A stretch of DNA of 31,467 nt, taken from assembly GCA_000431135.1 (NCBI GenBank), contig HF987846.1:1-31467 (forward strand). The letters are read 5' to 3'. Source of the stretch: Clostridium sp. CAG:590. Its GTDB lineage: Bacteria > Bacillota > Clostridia > Lachnospirales > Lachnospiraceae. Positions 23,830 to 31,467 of this stretch are shown here, one piece after another. Under the pieces are notes generated by a model that worked only from the letters and a program-made list of their open reading frames with translations, did no database searches and was not told where the DNA came from. Within the stretch, counting starts at the first letter, position 1. Each line of letters starts with the position of its first letter. The position numbers and the translations under genes were made by a program.

Positions 23830-24573
23830 TCACTCCTGCGGTGTTGCTTCTGTTGAAGCTGCTTCCGTTGCCGGAGCCTCTGTAACTGCCGCTTCCGTAG
23901 ATGCTGTCTCTGTTTCCGTTGTCTCTGTGGATGCCGCCTCTGAAGATGTATCCGGCGTTTCCGTTGACGCATCACCCGCAGCGTTCTGAGCTGCATCTTC
24001 TATAACCTCCGGCGTAATTGAAATCTCGTAATTATCGCCTTCAAACTTATCTTCATAATATTCCGAATAACATAGTGTATATTTGTCTTTGTCATCTACC
24101 GTAAACAGGATTGATTTCGTAATACTCTCTCCTTTTTTCAAGGTAAATATATTTTCCATAAAATCATCCTGATTAAGATCTGCTTTTCCATAACCTGTAA
24201 TCACAGAATCCTTTTCTTTTCCTTTATAATTCAATGTAAAATCCCCGATGCTCATCGGCAGATCCTTCTCATAAGTATTCTTGATCGTTACATTCACTAT
24301 AAGGTACGTCTGACCTTCATTTGCCTGATACAATCCGTCTTCAAACTGAAACGTACCACTCTTTTTAGCAGATTCAACCGTCAGATCAAAAAATGCTGTC
24401 TGCACTTTTTCCCCCATCTTTGCCTTGATCGTTCCACCATAACTTCTTCCGTCTTCTGCTTTCAGCGAACCGTTCTCATCCGGTTTTTGTTTACATCCCG
24501 TGCCTGTCATACACAAACATATTACAGCAAGGCAAACACATAATTTTCTGAATAATTTATAATTTGTATTCAT
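23830..24573 (-). CDS. DUF4352-like lipoprotein with Thr/Glu/Ala repeat tail
   Basis: 247 residues. Signal peptide with lipobox CMTGTGC (C27 lipidated), then a short linker and an immunoglobulin-like domain (about 45-190) with YLIVNVTIKNTYEKDLPM and TLNYKGK, typical of the DUF4352/telobox extracytoplasmic family. The last 50 residues are a low-complexity tail built from S-T-E-A and T-E-A-x variations. The tail is C-terminal, an unusual place for a cell-wall spacer in a lipoprotein. GGAG lies 9 nt upstream. The substrate or partner is unknown. It lies in the same run of minus-strand genes as the LysM gene. Confidence 0.85.
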   Translation of the reverse strand: MNTNYKLFRKLCVCLAVICLCMTGTGCKQKPDENGSLKAEDGRSYGGTIKAKMGEKVQTAFFDLTVESAKKSGTFQFEDGLYQANEGQTYLIVNVTIKNTYEKDLPMSIGDFTLNYKGKEKDSVITGYGKADLNQDDFMENIFTLKKGESITKSILFTVDDKDKYTLCYSEYYEDKFEGDNYEISITPEVIEDAAQNAAGDASTETPDTSSEAASTETTETETASTEAAVTEAPATEAASTEATPQE

Positions 24574-24596
24574 CTGTTAACACTCCATTTAGTCTG

Positions 24597-25016
24597 TCAA
24601 TTTCTCAGGTATTGTATCATACCCGGTCCAAGAGCTTCTGTCGGTCTGGCAATAAATCCGTGTTTTTCATAAAATGGTTCCCGGCCTTTGGCACACATCA
24701 GACATAGCATCATCTGTGTATCCTCCTCCCGGATACTTTCTACATATTGAATCAGTGTATTTAGCACCTTGGATCCAACTTGTTTTCGTTGAAATTCCGG
24801 ACGGACGATCAGATCCTGAACATAACAGATTACCGAACCGTCTCCGACAATTCTCCCCATTCCCACTAATTGATCACCTTCATATGCACCTGCTACGATC
24901 AAGCTATGCTGCAATGCCTTTTTTGCCTGTGTAACAGATAATTCTCTCCAATTTACGGAAGCACGAATTGCTAAATATTGATCAACCGTTATCTCATTTG
25001 TCTTAATTGTAATCAT
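24597..25016 (-). CDS. GNAT family N-acetyltransferase
   Basis: 139 residues, a single GNAT domain. Strand 4 and the acetyl-CoA loop are visible in VICYVQDLIVRPEFQRKQVGSKVLNTLI, and the C-terminal FYEKHGFIARP motif is typical. The substrate cannot be told from sequence. Start: ATG 25014-25016 begins one base after the hisF stop (TGA-T-ATG) and is taken as translationally coupled. An ATG at 25037 inside hisF is the other option; neither has a clear ribosome site. Confidence 0.87.
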   Translation of the reverse strand: MITIKTNEITVDQYLAIRASVNWRELSVTQAKKALQHSLIVAGAYEGDQLVGMGRIVGDGSVICYVQDLIVRPEFQRKQVGSKVLNTLIQYVESIREEDTQMMLCLMCAKGREPFYEKHGFIARPTEALGPGMIQYLRN

Positions 25017-25017
25017 A

Positions 25018-25779
25018 TCATAATCTGACTGGTACATCTTTTGATTGCAAATACTCTTTCAGATCTGTAATCTCTAACTCTTTATAATGAAATAAAGATG
25101 CTGCTAAAGCTGCATCAGCTTTCCCCTTTGTTAATGCGTCATAAAAATGTTCCTTATTTCCGGCACCTCCGGATGCAATAACAGGAATCGAAACCGCCTC
25201 ACTGATTGCCCTTGTAAGTTCGATATCATATCCGGCTTTCGTTCCATCGCAATCCATACTGGTTAACAAAATCTCTCCGGCTCCTAACTTTTCTGCCCGG
25301 ACAGCCCACTCTACGGCATCAAAACCAACATCAACTCTTCCGCCATTTTTGTACACATTCCAACCTGAACTATCCAATCTGCGTTTTGCATCAATTGCAA
25401 CCACAACGCACTGACTTCCGAACTTATCCGCAGCTTCACTGATCAAATTCGGATTGTTGATTGCCGAAGAATTGATCGATATCTTATCTGCCCCTTCCCG
25501 CAGGATTGCTTTGAAATCTTCTACCGAACGAATTCCACCGCCAACTGTAAAGGGAATAAACACGGTTTCTGCAACCCTTCTTACCATATCGATTACAATA
25601 TTTCTTGCGTCAGAAGATGCGGTAATATCAAGAAATACCAATTCATCTGCACCTGCTTTATCATACGCTTTTGCAACTTCTACCGGATCTCCGGCATCTC
25701 TTAAATTCACAAAATTGATTCCTTTTACTACACGTCCACCGGTCACATCCAGACACGGAATGATTCTCTTAGTATGCAT
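25018..25779 (-). CDS. hisF: Imidazole glycerol phosphate synthase subunit HisF
   Basis: 253 residues, a TIM barrel of normal length. The N-terminus MHTKRIIPCLDVTGGRVVKG carries D11, and D130 sits in VVVAIDAKR; these are the two catalytic aspartates. Phosphate-binding VGGGIR and IASGGAG are present. HisF uses ammonia from HisH to form IGP and AICAR in histidine synthesis. AAAGGAGG lies 9 nt upstream of the start at 25779, overlapping the end of hisH; the frame is open to 25815. The hisH stop is 4 bp away. Other his genes are not in this window. Confidence 0.97.
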   Translation of the reverse strand: MHTKRIIPCLDVTGGRVVKGINFVNLRDAGDPVEVAKAYDKAGADELVFLDITASSDARNIVIDMVRRVAETVFIPFTVGGGIRSVEDFKAILREGADKISINSSAINNPNLISEAADKFGSQCVVVAIDAKRRLDSSGWNVYKNGGRVDVGFDAVEWAVRAEKLGAGEILLTSMDCDGTKAGYDIELTRAISEAVSIPVIASGGAGNKEHFYDALTKGKADAALAASLFHYKELEITDLKEYLQSKDVPVRL

Positions 25780-25783
25780 TTCA

Positions 25784-26410
25784 TCAATCCTCCTTTGCCG
25801 GTGCTGGTACTTCAATAAAATTCTTTAAGATTGCAAGACCAACTGTACTGCTTTTTTCCGGATGAAACTGACACGCAAATACATTATCTTTTTCCACACT
25901 GGCATGAATCTGTGTCGAATAATATGTCGTTGCTGCAACCTCTTCCTCATTCTTTGCCTTTAAATAATAAGAATGCACAAAATACACATATGGATTTGCA
26001 TCAATTCCCTTGAAAAGTGTTGCCCCTGGCCGAACCTCTAAAGAATTCCAACCCATATGTGGAATCTTAAGTCCCGGTGCATCCGGTATCCGGTTGATTG
26101 TTCCTTTTAAAATTCCAAGTCCTGTCACACCCGGTGTCTCATCACTACTCTCATATAATAATTGTAATCCTAAACAAATACCAAGAAACGGAATCTTCTG
26201 ATCTACCACATCATAAATGACTTGATCCAGCTTATATTCCTTCAACTTGCCCATAGCATCTCCAAAGCTTCCAACACCCGGTAATATCACTCGTTCACTC
26301 GATAAGATCACATCCCGGTCTCTGGTGATACATGCATCTTCACCTAAAAATGCCATTGCCTTTTCAACACTCTTAATGTTGCCAGCGTCATAATCAATAA
26401 TTGCTATCAT
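25784..26410 (-). CDS. hisH: Imidazole glycerol phosphate synthase glutaminase subunit HisH
   Basis: 208 residues, class I glutamine amidotransferase. Catalytic triad: C79 in FLGICLGLQLLYE, and H183 and E185 in CQFHPEKS. Conserved N-terminus MIAIIDYDAGNIKSV and PGVGSFGDAM. It supplies ammonia to HisF. The start at 26410 is one base after the preceding gene's TAA (TAAGATG), so it is coupled to the acidic membrane protein gene; GGAAG upstream may help. The frame is open to 26461, but that region overlaps the neighbour. Confidence 0.97.
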   Translation of the reverse strand: MIAIIDYDAGNIKSVEKAMAFLGEDACITRDRDVILSSERVILPGVGSFGDAMGKLKEYKLDQVIYDVVDQKIPFLGICLGLQLLYESSDETPGVTGLGILKGTINRIPDAPGLKIPHMGWNSLEVRPGATLFKGIDANPYVYFVHSYYLKAKNEEEVAATTYYSTQIHASVEKDNVFACQFHPEKSSTVGLAILKNFIEVPAPAKED

Positions 26411-26411
26411 C

Positions 26412-28181
26412 TTACCACTTCCCATCTTGAACATATTGGTCAACCGTCTGAACATACTCATAACTGTCCAACTGGTTAATGGCTGCTGCCTGTTCTACTG
26501 TAATTCCATAATGATCCTGTAACGCAGTCTGAACCTGTGCAAAAGAATAATTCAGATCATCCACAATCCCTAGCTTCTGTGCCTCGTCATAATATTCGTA
26601 ATATTTATCAACGCCACGAAGCAATGAATCCAATGCCTTCTTCTGACGATCCAGTTCGATATTATTCTGATAAGCTTCATATAATCGTTCCACATACATC
26701 ACTGTATAGATACGATCCTTCAAATCCTGATCCTTTTCTTTCACCTCTACGCCCTTAATCTCATCATATGCCTTGTGGTACTTCTGATTATCGAAATAAT
26801 CCGTAGCTTTTTGAATTGCCAGCGTATAATTAAAGTTATTCATTCCTAAGTAAAACAAAAATGTACCACCTAAGAACAGTGTAAATATAAAGACTACTGC
26901 CGGTTTATTCAATGGTTTTACCGGTTCCGCATTCTTCTCTTCTTCCTCTTTCTGCTTTGCCTTTTTAACAGCCCGAACCTTCTTCTTTTCTTCCTGTGCT
27001 TTCTTCTTATCTCCGGTCTTGGCTGCTTTTTCCTCTTTTGCAGCCGCTTTCTTTTCTTCTTTTGCAAGCCTTGCTGCCTCTTTTTTTGCTTTCTTCTCTG
27101 CTTTTTTCTGTTCGATGGCTTCCAATTCTTCCGGTGATAATTCATCGTCTTCATCCGGCTCTCCAAATAAGATTGTCATCAAAGACTTCTTTTTAACAGG
27201 CTTCTCTTTCTTGGATACTTCATCATCCGGTTCCTGCAATCCCACCACATCCAGATCATCCACTGGATTATCCTGCATCGGTATTTCATTTTCCGAAGAT
27301 TCATCCTCATTATGTTCCTGTGATTCATTCTCATCTAAATCTAATAAAGAAAACAAGTCCTCTAAATCATCTCCGTCAGATGCTTTAACTTCCTCTTCTG
27401 CCGGTTGTCCTTTTATGTTCTCGGGCTGTTTATCCTCCTCCGGAATGTCTGTAATCTCTTCTTCAGAAGATCTAGTCTCCTCACCCATATCCTCTAACAG
27501 ATCATCCAAATCATATGCTTCATCATTGGAAGTTGCCGATTCTTCTTTGGTCTCCTCCGTTTGAGAAACATCTTCCTGTTCCATATTCACTTCTTCTAAA
27601 GGATTCTTCTGTGCCGCTTCCTGTTCTTCATCCAACAATAAACCATCCAAAAATTGGTCTGCATCAAATGTCTGCTGATCCGGTTTTTCTACCCCATCTT
27701 TCTTATCAGAATCCAGTTCTTTACTCGATTCAACAATATCTTCCTGCTTAGCTTCTTTTTCTGTTGAATCTGTTGAATCCTGTTCGAAATGATCTTCTAT
27801 TTCAAAATTACCATCAAACTCTTTCAATAAATCATCCAGATCTGCATCATCCGGAAGTTCATCCAACTTGGTGACGTCTAGATCATCAAAATCAATATCC
27901 GAAAAATCCAAATCGCCCATATCAAGATCAGCCATATCATCTAATTTATCTAATTCATCCATCTGGTCTTCCGAAAAGGAATCCTCATCGTCTAAATTCG
28001 TATTTCCAGCATCCTCATTTAATCCAAGATCAAACAGATCATCTTTGGACAAATTTGAAGTATCCTGACGTTTTTCTTTTTCGCTCTGAATCTGATTGTC
28101 CAATTCGTCTTCAACGTTATGATCAATCTCTTTATCCAAAGAAATCTCATTTAATAAATTGTCCAGATAATTCTCATCCAT
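26412..28181 (-). CDS. Very acidic single-pass membrane protein with repeated L-D-x-L-L motifs
   Basis: 589 residues, family not recognised. Residues 1-325 are extremely acidic and presumably disordered. A short leucine/aspartate motif recurs: LDNLL at 6-10, DLFDLGL at 48-54, DLDDLL at 114-119, LDGLLL at 178-183, DLDDLL at 224-229, DLEDLFSLL at 272-280. A Lys/Ala/Glu helix follows (about 355-425), then one membrane helix (428-447), then a 142-residue, TPR-like outer domain (ATDYFDNQKYHKAYDEIKG). The Lys-rich side suggests the N-terminus is inside. AGAGGTG lies upstream, and there is a promoter at 28231-28259. It lies one base ahead of hisH and shares its promoter. I can only infer a scaffold that gathers partner proteins at the membrane. 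Confidence 0.82.
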   Translation of the reverse strand: MDENYLDNLLNEISLDKEIDHNVEDELDNQIQSEKEKRQDTSNLSKDDLFDLGLNEDAGNTNLDDEDSFSEDQMDELDKLDDMADLDMGDLDFSDIDFDDLDVTKLDELPDDADLDDLLKEFDGNFEIEDHFEQDSTDSTEKEAKQEDIVESSKELDSDKKDGVEKPDQQTFDADQFLDGLLLDEEQEAAQKNPLEEVNMEQEDVSQTEETKEESATSNDEAYDLDDLLEDMGEETRSSEEEITDIPEEDKQPENIKGQPAEEEVKASDGDDLEDLFSLLDLDENESQEHNEDESSENEIPMQDNPVDDLDVVGLQEPDDEVSKKEKPVKKKSLMTILFGEPDEDDELSPEELEAIEQKKAEKKAKKEAARLAKEEKKAAAKEEKAAKTGDKKKAQEEKKKVRAVKKAKQKEEEEKNAEPVKPLNKPAVVFIFTLFLGGTFLFYLGMNNFNYTLAIQKATDYFDNQKYHKAYDEIKGVEVKEKDQDLKDRIYTVMYVERLYEAYQNNIELDRQKKALDSLLRGVDKYYEYYDEAQKLGIVDDLNYSFAQVQTALQDHYGITVEQAAAINQLDSYEYVQTVDQYVQDGKW

Positions 28182-28230
28182 AAAGGCACCTCTTTATATC
28201 ATCAAACTGAAAATATATACAAACATTGAT

Positions 28231-28259
28231 ATTCTAACACACATTTTTCATTTTCACAA
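28231..28259 (-). promoter_or_regulatory. Sigma-A promoter of the acidic protein-hisHF unit
   Basis: Minus strand: TTGTGA (28254-28259), 17-bp spacer, TAGAAT (28231-28236), about 45 nt before the ATG. Confidence 0.65.
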
Positions 28260-28286
28260 CCTTACCATCTGACAAAATTTTCGACC

Positions 28287-28315
28287 TTGCTTTTTATAAG
28301 TATTTATTATATAGT
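28287..28315 (+). promoter_or_regulatory. Sigma-A promoter of the DUF6465-like gene
   Basis: TTGCTT (28287-28292), 17-bp spacer, TATAGT (28310-28315), then a 30-nt leader. Confidence 0.7.
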
Positions 28316-28351
28316 ATAGGTGTCTGAATATATTAAAAGGAGGGATTGATT

Positions 28352-28552
28352 ATGAAATCTACTTTATATGTTGAGTATCAGGAAAAACAGATGGATGAAA
28401 AGGATTTAATTGCAAAAGCAAAGAAAATTTGGACTGGAAGCGGCAACAAAGTCTCCGATCTCACATCTCTTCAATTATACGTTAAGCCTGAGGAGAATAT
28501 GGCCTACTGTGTATTCAACGATGAAACAAAGGGCGAGTTCTCTTTAGATTAA
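28352..28552 (+). CDS. DUF6465-like small protein
   Basis: 66 residues: a predicted strand (STLYVEYQEKQM), a helix (EKDLIAKAKKIW), then LTSLQLYVKPEENMAYCVFND, giving a small alpha/beta domain. It resembles the DUF6465 proteins that I associate with Lachnospiraceae; the function is unknown. The start ATG 28352 has AGGAGG 8 nt upstream; TTG at 28346 is in frame but overlaps that spacing. It has its own promoter and a terminator 20 bp downstream, so it is a single-gene unit divergent from the acidic protein gene. Confidence 0.85.
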   Translation: MKSTLYVEYQEKQMDEKDLIAKAKKIWTGSGNKVSDLTSLQLYVKPEENMAYCVFNDETKGEFSLD

Positions 28553-28573
28553 TTGCATTCCAAGATACATATG

Positions 28574-28603
28574 AAAAAGAGGTACGTTTATGTACCTCTT
28601 TTT
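28574..28603. terminator. Bidirectional terminator between DUF6465-like gene and cheV
   Basis: Stem AGAGGTAC (28578-28585) / GTACCTCT (28592-28599) with a 6-nt loop and A-run before, T-run after. It can serve the plus-strand gene ending at 28552 and the minus-strand cheV ending at 28610. Confidence 0.93.
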
Positions 28604-28609
28604 TTCTAA

Positions 28610-29527
28610 CTATTCTTTTCCAATTTCTCCAGCAATCAGATTATCAATACAACTTACCAGCTGACCAATCTCCGGTTTGGATATCTGTGCATCTGCGCCA
28701 AGTCGTTCACCTTTTCGTTTCATATCTTCATTAATTAAAGATGAAAATACAATAATTGGTAATTGTTTGAGAGCCTCATCACTACGGATCAGCCGGATCA
28801 ACCGGTGCCCATCCATCTGCGGCATCTCAATATCTGTAATAACACACTTCACACCATAATCTACACCATTATTCTTCTTTAATTCCAGTAAACTGTCCCA
28901 TGCCTCCTGTCCATTGGAATAAACATGTAAATTCGTATAACCCGATTGAGTCAATGCATCTGTTACCAGTTTCTGTAACATTGGTGAATCTTCAGCTATT
29001 GTGATCGGAATCGTATTTCGCTCTCTTTCCCCTAACTCTGCAAGCTCTGACATCTTCAAACTCGTTTCCGGACATATCTCTTCCACAATTCTCTCAAAAT
29101 CAAGAACAATAATTAAAGATTTTAATTTCTTAATAATTCCTGTTGCAATTCCGGCACCCGGTGCATTCACTGTTGCATCCGGTTTAACAATATCCGTCCA
29201 GGAAACTCTATGTATTCCCAATACCTGTTCCACATCAAATGCAATATTCAGATTATTAAAATTCGTCACGATCAACATATCATTCTTGCGGTTTGCATCC
29301 TCTGGAAATCCTAATGCCCTCACAAGATTAATTACAGTGATAATTGTATCACGTGGCATAAAAATACCTTCAATACATGGATGTGAATTAGGTACTGGTG
29401 TAATCTTTGTCATTGGCAAAATTTCTCTCACCTTTGCAACATTGATTCCATAATGGTTGCCTGCAATTGTAAATTCAAGTACTTCTAATTCATTGGTTCC
29501 ACTCTCTAATAAAATATTTGTATCCAT
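28610..29527 (-). CDS. cheV: Chemotaxis protein CheV (CheW-receiver fusion)
   Basis: 305 residues. A CheW domain (about 12-150; LEFTIAGNHYGINVAKVREIL, IEGIFMPRDTIITVINL) is followed by a receiver domain: acidic D180, phospho-acceptor D232 (CVITDIEMPQMDG) and K284 (ISKPEIG). CheV couples receptors to CheA and adapts signalling when phosphorylated. GGGGGT lies about 8 nt upstream. It is 17 bp after a lipoprotein gene and probably co-transcribed from 30347-30375. No other chemotaxis gene is in the window. Confidence 0.95.
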   Translation of the reverse strand: MDTNILLESGTNELEVLEFTIAGNHYGINVAKVREILPMTKITPVPNSHPCIEGIFMPRDTIITVINLVRALGFPEDANRKNDMLIVTNFNNLNIAFDVEQVLGIHRVSWTDIVKPDATVNAPGAGIATGIIKKLKSLIIVLDFERIVEEICPETSLKMSELAELGERERNTIPITIAEDSPMLQKLVTDALTQSGYTNLHVYSNGQEAWDSLLELKKNNGVDYGVKCVITDIEMPQMDGHRLIRLIRSDEALKQLPIIVFSSLINEDMKRKGERLGADAQISKPEIGQLVSCIDNLIAGEIGKE

Positions 29528-29544
29528 GGTTCATTACCCCCTGA

Positions 29545-30279
29545 TTATAGTATTGTAATAACATTCTCTTCACTATTAAATGTAACATGAAGCTGCATTG
29601 TATTCAATTGATCCACCATATCCTTTGAAATCTGGAAAATCAATACCGCATCCGAATCCTGTCCGGGTGTCGCTGTAGTTTCCAAAGTAGCCAAATCATT
29701 CGTAAGGATTGTAAGCATCGGCTTGGCTGCTAACGTATCATTACATAACAACTTGTAATCTATAGACTGATCCATCAGCGAAACATCTACCGGTTGATCA
29801 GATACTGCTTTCACCACGAAATGTACTACCAACAACCGAGATCCTTCCGGTGCATCCACCTGCACTGCTTCATTTGCATTATCACCGGTCGGATACTGGT
29901 CAACAACCTCATAGTCCTTGTATGTAATAGATGTACCCTGCACTCCTGCAATCTCGGCAATATCCTGCGAAGTTCCCTGTACGGTAGTTACTTCCGTTGT
30001 CTGTGATTCGCTCCCTTGTGTAGCTTCCTCTTCTTCTGTTACTACTTCCGTTGTAGTTTCCGACTGTGCATCTTCCTGTGTGGAAGCTTCTTCCAAGTGC
30101 TCTTCTTCTCCTTCTTTCAGACGATCAGTATATCCTCTGTCATATGATAACAATAAATCAGCTGCATATTCCGCAACCAATCTCGTCTCATCTTCTGTTA
30201 AATCTATCACCTGTGTACAACCGCTTGTCACAATACAAGTGCATAGAACTATAACTGATAACACCAACTTTTTCCACAT
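29545..30279 (-). CDS. Lipoprotein with acidic linker and DUF5067/DUF4352-like domain
   Basis: 244 residues. Signal peptide with lipobox VTSGC (C21), an N-terminal helical segment (LTEDETRLVAEYAADLLLSYD), a Thr/Glu/Ser/Gln-rich linker (about 55-105), and a beta-rich C-terminal domain with RLLVVHFVVKAVSDQPVDVSL, like DUF4352/DUF5067 proteins. It should be anchored on the outer face of the membrane. Start: GGGGA lies 6 nt before the ATG at 30277-30279; the ATG at 30283-30285 sits directly against it. It lies between a sensor kinase and cheV, both signalling genes, 17 bp before cheV. A role in sensing is possible but not shown. Confidence 0.83.
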   Translation of the reverse strand: MWKKLVLSVIVLCTCIVTSGCTQVIDLTEDETRLVAEYAADLLLSYDRGYTDRLKEGEEEHLEEASTQEDAQSETTTEVVTEEEEATQGSESQTTEVTTVQGTSQDIAEIAGVQGTSITYKDYEVVDQYPTGDNANEAVQVDAPEGSRLLVVHFVVKAVSDQPVDVSLMDQSIDYKLLCNDTLAAKPMLTILTNDLATLETTATPGQDSDAVLIFQISKDMVDQLNTMQLHVTFNSEENVITIL

Positions 30280-30346
30280 ATTCATTCCCCAATCCAGAAT
30301 TAACTATGATAACCTATTCGTTCTATCATGTTGAAATTCTAGTACT

Positions 30347-30375
30347 ATATTACCATGCTTTGACTGTTTCTTCAA
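30347..30375 (-). promoter_or_regulatory. Candidate promoter of the lipoprotein-cheV unit
   Basis: Minus strand: TTGAAG (30370-30375), 17-bp spacer, TAATAT (30347-30352). The -35 overlaps the stop codon of the histidine kinase gene. No sigma-D motility promoter pattern was seen. Confidence 0.5.
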
Positions 30376-31467
30376 CAATTTTCAGTGATACACTCAACCT
30401 GTTTTGCCATTTCCAATTCAAAGTAGAATACAACGCCATTCTCTTTGTTATATGCACCATATTCCCTTCCGTGTTGTTTCATTGTTGCCGCTACAATCGA
30501 TAAACCAATTCCGCTTCCGCCATATTCACGGGTTCTTGCCTTATCCACCTTGTAGAATTTGATCCATATCTTGGACAATTCCTCTTCCGGAATCGGATTG
30601 CCCTCGTTAAATACATTAATTCGGATCAATTGATCTTTATTTTCCATGGACACAATAACATTGCCACCATCCGGAGCATAATGAATCGCATTTGTCAGAT
30701 AGTTAGTATACACTTCCTCGATCATAAATTCGTCAGCCCATACATATATCGGTTGCTCAAAGTCAAAATGCAATTGCACATTATTCTGTTGAAGTAAAAT
30801 GTTAGATGAGGCATTGATATTACGCATCAATTCTACAATATCAAAGCGTTCAAAATTAATCTGGTCGGTTCCGAATTCCAACTCATTCAATGCCAGCAGT
30901 TTCTTAACCATGCTATTCATTTTGTCTGCTTCGTCCATGATTACTTCACAGTAGAAATCCTTACTTTCCGGATCATCAGAAATATTCTCCTTCAATCCTT
31001 CTGCATAACCCTGTATCAAAGCAATTGGTGTTTTTAGTTCATGGGAAACATGTGACAGGAATTCTTTTCGCATTTCATCAATCTGTATCTTTTCCTCAAT
31101 ATCTTTTGTTAATTTGGCATTGGCTGTTTTTAATTCAGATATCGTTGCCTCTAATTCCGTCGACATGGAATTAATACTTCTTCCGAGTTCCCCAATCTCA
31201 TCTTTGGAATTGGTCGATACTCTTGTATTAAAATCCAACTGCGACATTTTTCTCGCCGCAACAGCCATTTCATGAATCGGTTTTACATAAAGACTGCTTG
31301 CACAGAACATTGCAATGCAGCCCACTAAAATTGCAAGAATTCCGACATATGAATACAAACGCATCGTTGTCGTAATATTCTCATTAAATCTGGCAGCACT
31401 GGTTCGAAGTGCAATCAGGCTTCCATCATTCAGTACTCCCAGCAAATCATAAAACTCGGCATTCATC
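30372..31467 (-). CDS. Sensor histidine kinase, N-terminus cut by the window edge
   Basis: At least 364 residues; the frame is open to the window end, so the true start and probably a first membrane helix are missing. The visible order is: end of an extracellular part, membrane helix (about residues 38-60 of the visible part), HAMP domain (YVKPIHEMAVAARKMSQLDF to about 110), coiled linker, HisKA with the phosphorylated H142 in SHVSHELKTPI, N box NYLTNAIHYA, and ATP lid REYGGSGIGLSIV. It is a transmitter of a two-component system; the response regulator would be expected upstream, outside the window. The stimulus is unknown. It shares strand with the lipoprotein-cheV unit. Confidence 0.93.
   Translation of the reverse strand, partial: MNAEFYDLLGVLNDGSLIALRTSAARFNENITTTMRLYSYVGILAILVGCIAMFCASSLYVKPIHEMAVAARKMSQLDFNTRVSTNSKDEIGELGRSINSMSTELEATISELKTANAKLTKDIEEKIQIDEMRKEFLSHVSHELKTPIALIQGYAEGLKENISDDPESKDFYCEVIMDEADKMNSMVKKLLALNELEFGTDQINFERFDIVELMRNINASSNILLQQNNVQLHFDFEQPIYVWADEFMIEEVYTNYLTNAIHYAPDGGNVIVSMENKDQLIRINVFNEGNPIPEEELSKIWIKFYKVDKARTREYGGSGIGLSIVAATMKQHGREYGAYNKENGVVFYFELEMAKQVECITENC

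Noticed and set aside
23807..23996. Repetitive stretch that could look like a short-repeat or CRISPR-like array
   Set aside because: The repetition follows Thr/Glu/Ala codons in the lipoprotein tail; there are no evenly spaced identical repeats with unique spacers.
27019..27564. Long plus-strand Ser-rich open frame (181 codons)
   Set aside because: It is the antisense of the acidic/Lys-rich coding region; Asp/Glu/Lys codons read backwards give Ser/Phe/Leu. No ribosome site and no protein-like pattern.

Overview
The window is a gene-dense piece of a low-GC, spore-forming Clostridia chromosome, most likely family Lachnospiraceae. Supporting evidence: Firmicutes-type TTGACA/TATAAT promoters and AGGAGG ribosome sites; sporulation genes (spoIIM, ylbJ, gerW/ytfJ); a chemotaxis cheV; a small DUF6465-like protein that I associate with Lachnospiraceae; and conserved Firmicutes gene order (recA-recX-rny, rpmB/yloU-yloV-recG, the ylbH-ylbI-ylbJ-ylbM group, ytfI-ytfJ). 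I see no phage, insertion sequence, rRNA, tRNA or CRISPR array. Nearly all genes are on the minus strand. Only tmcAL, ylbJ, rpmB and the DUF6465-like gene are on the plus strand. No gene-free stretch exceeds about 250 bases.

Layout. (1) 20-4073, minus: an ABC exporter module, made of a GldA-like ATPase, a fused GldF/GldG-like permease-auxiliary protein, and a translationally coupled cell-wall-binding-repeat/CAP-like surface protein. The last gene is broken by a 20-bp tandem duplication. (2) 4290-7600, minus: xerD, spoIIM (with a sigma-E-like promoter) and rny (RNase Y). (3) 7738-9392, minus: the SOS-controlled recA-recX pair with a LexA box. (4) 9632-11802, plus: tmcAL and ylbJ, convergent with (5) 11799-16373, minus: recG, rsmD, coaD and a DivIVA/ATP-synthase-b-like coiled-coil protein. 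(6) 16501-19006: divergent yloU-fakA-like genes (minus) and rpmB (plus). (7) 19067-25016, minus: a tightly packed group containing a 45-residue membrane peptide, gerW, DUF2953, two unrecognised soluble proteins, a rhomboid-like protein with a zinc ribbon and no visible catalytic dyad, a LysM protein, a DUF4352-like lipoprotein and a GNAT enzyme. (8) 25018-28181, minus: hisF and hisH behind a very acidic single-pass membrane protein, divergent from the DUF6465-like gene. (9) 28610-31467, minus: cheV, a lipoprotein, and a sensor histidine kinase cut by the window edge.

Most of the window is housekeeping: DNA repair and recombination, RNA decay, CoA and histidine synthesis, tRNA/rRNA modification, phospholipid-acyl metabolism. 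The least explained material is the coupled unknown genes beside gerW (20618-23276), the acidic multi-motif membrane protein in front of hisHF, and the ABC-GldFG-surface protein module. Several minus-strand terminators pair fully only when read as minus-strand RNA (G-U pairs), which supports their direction.
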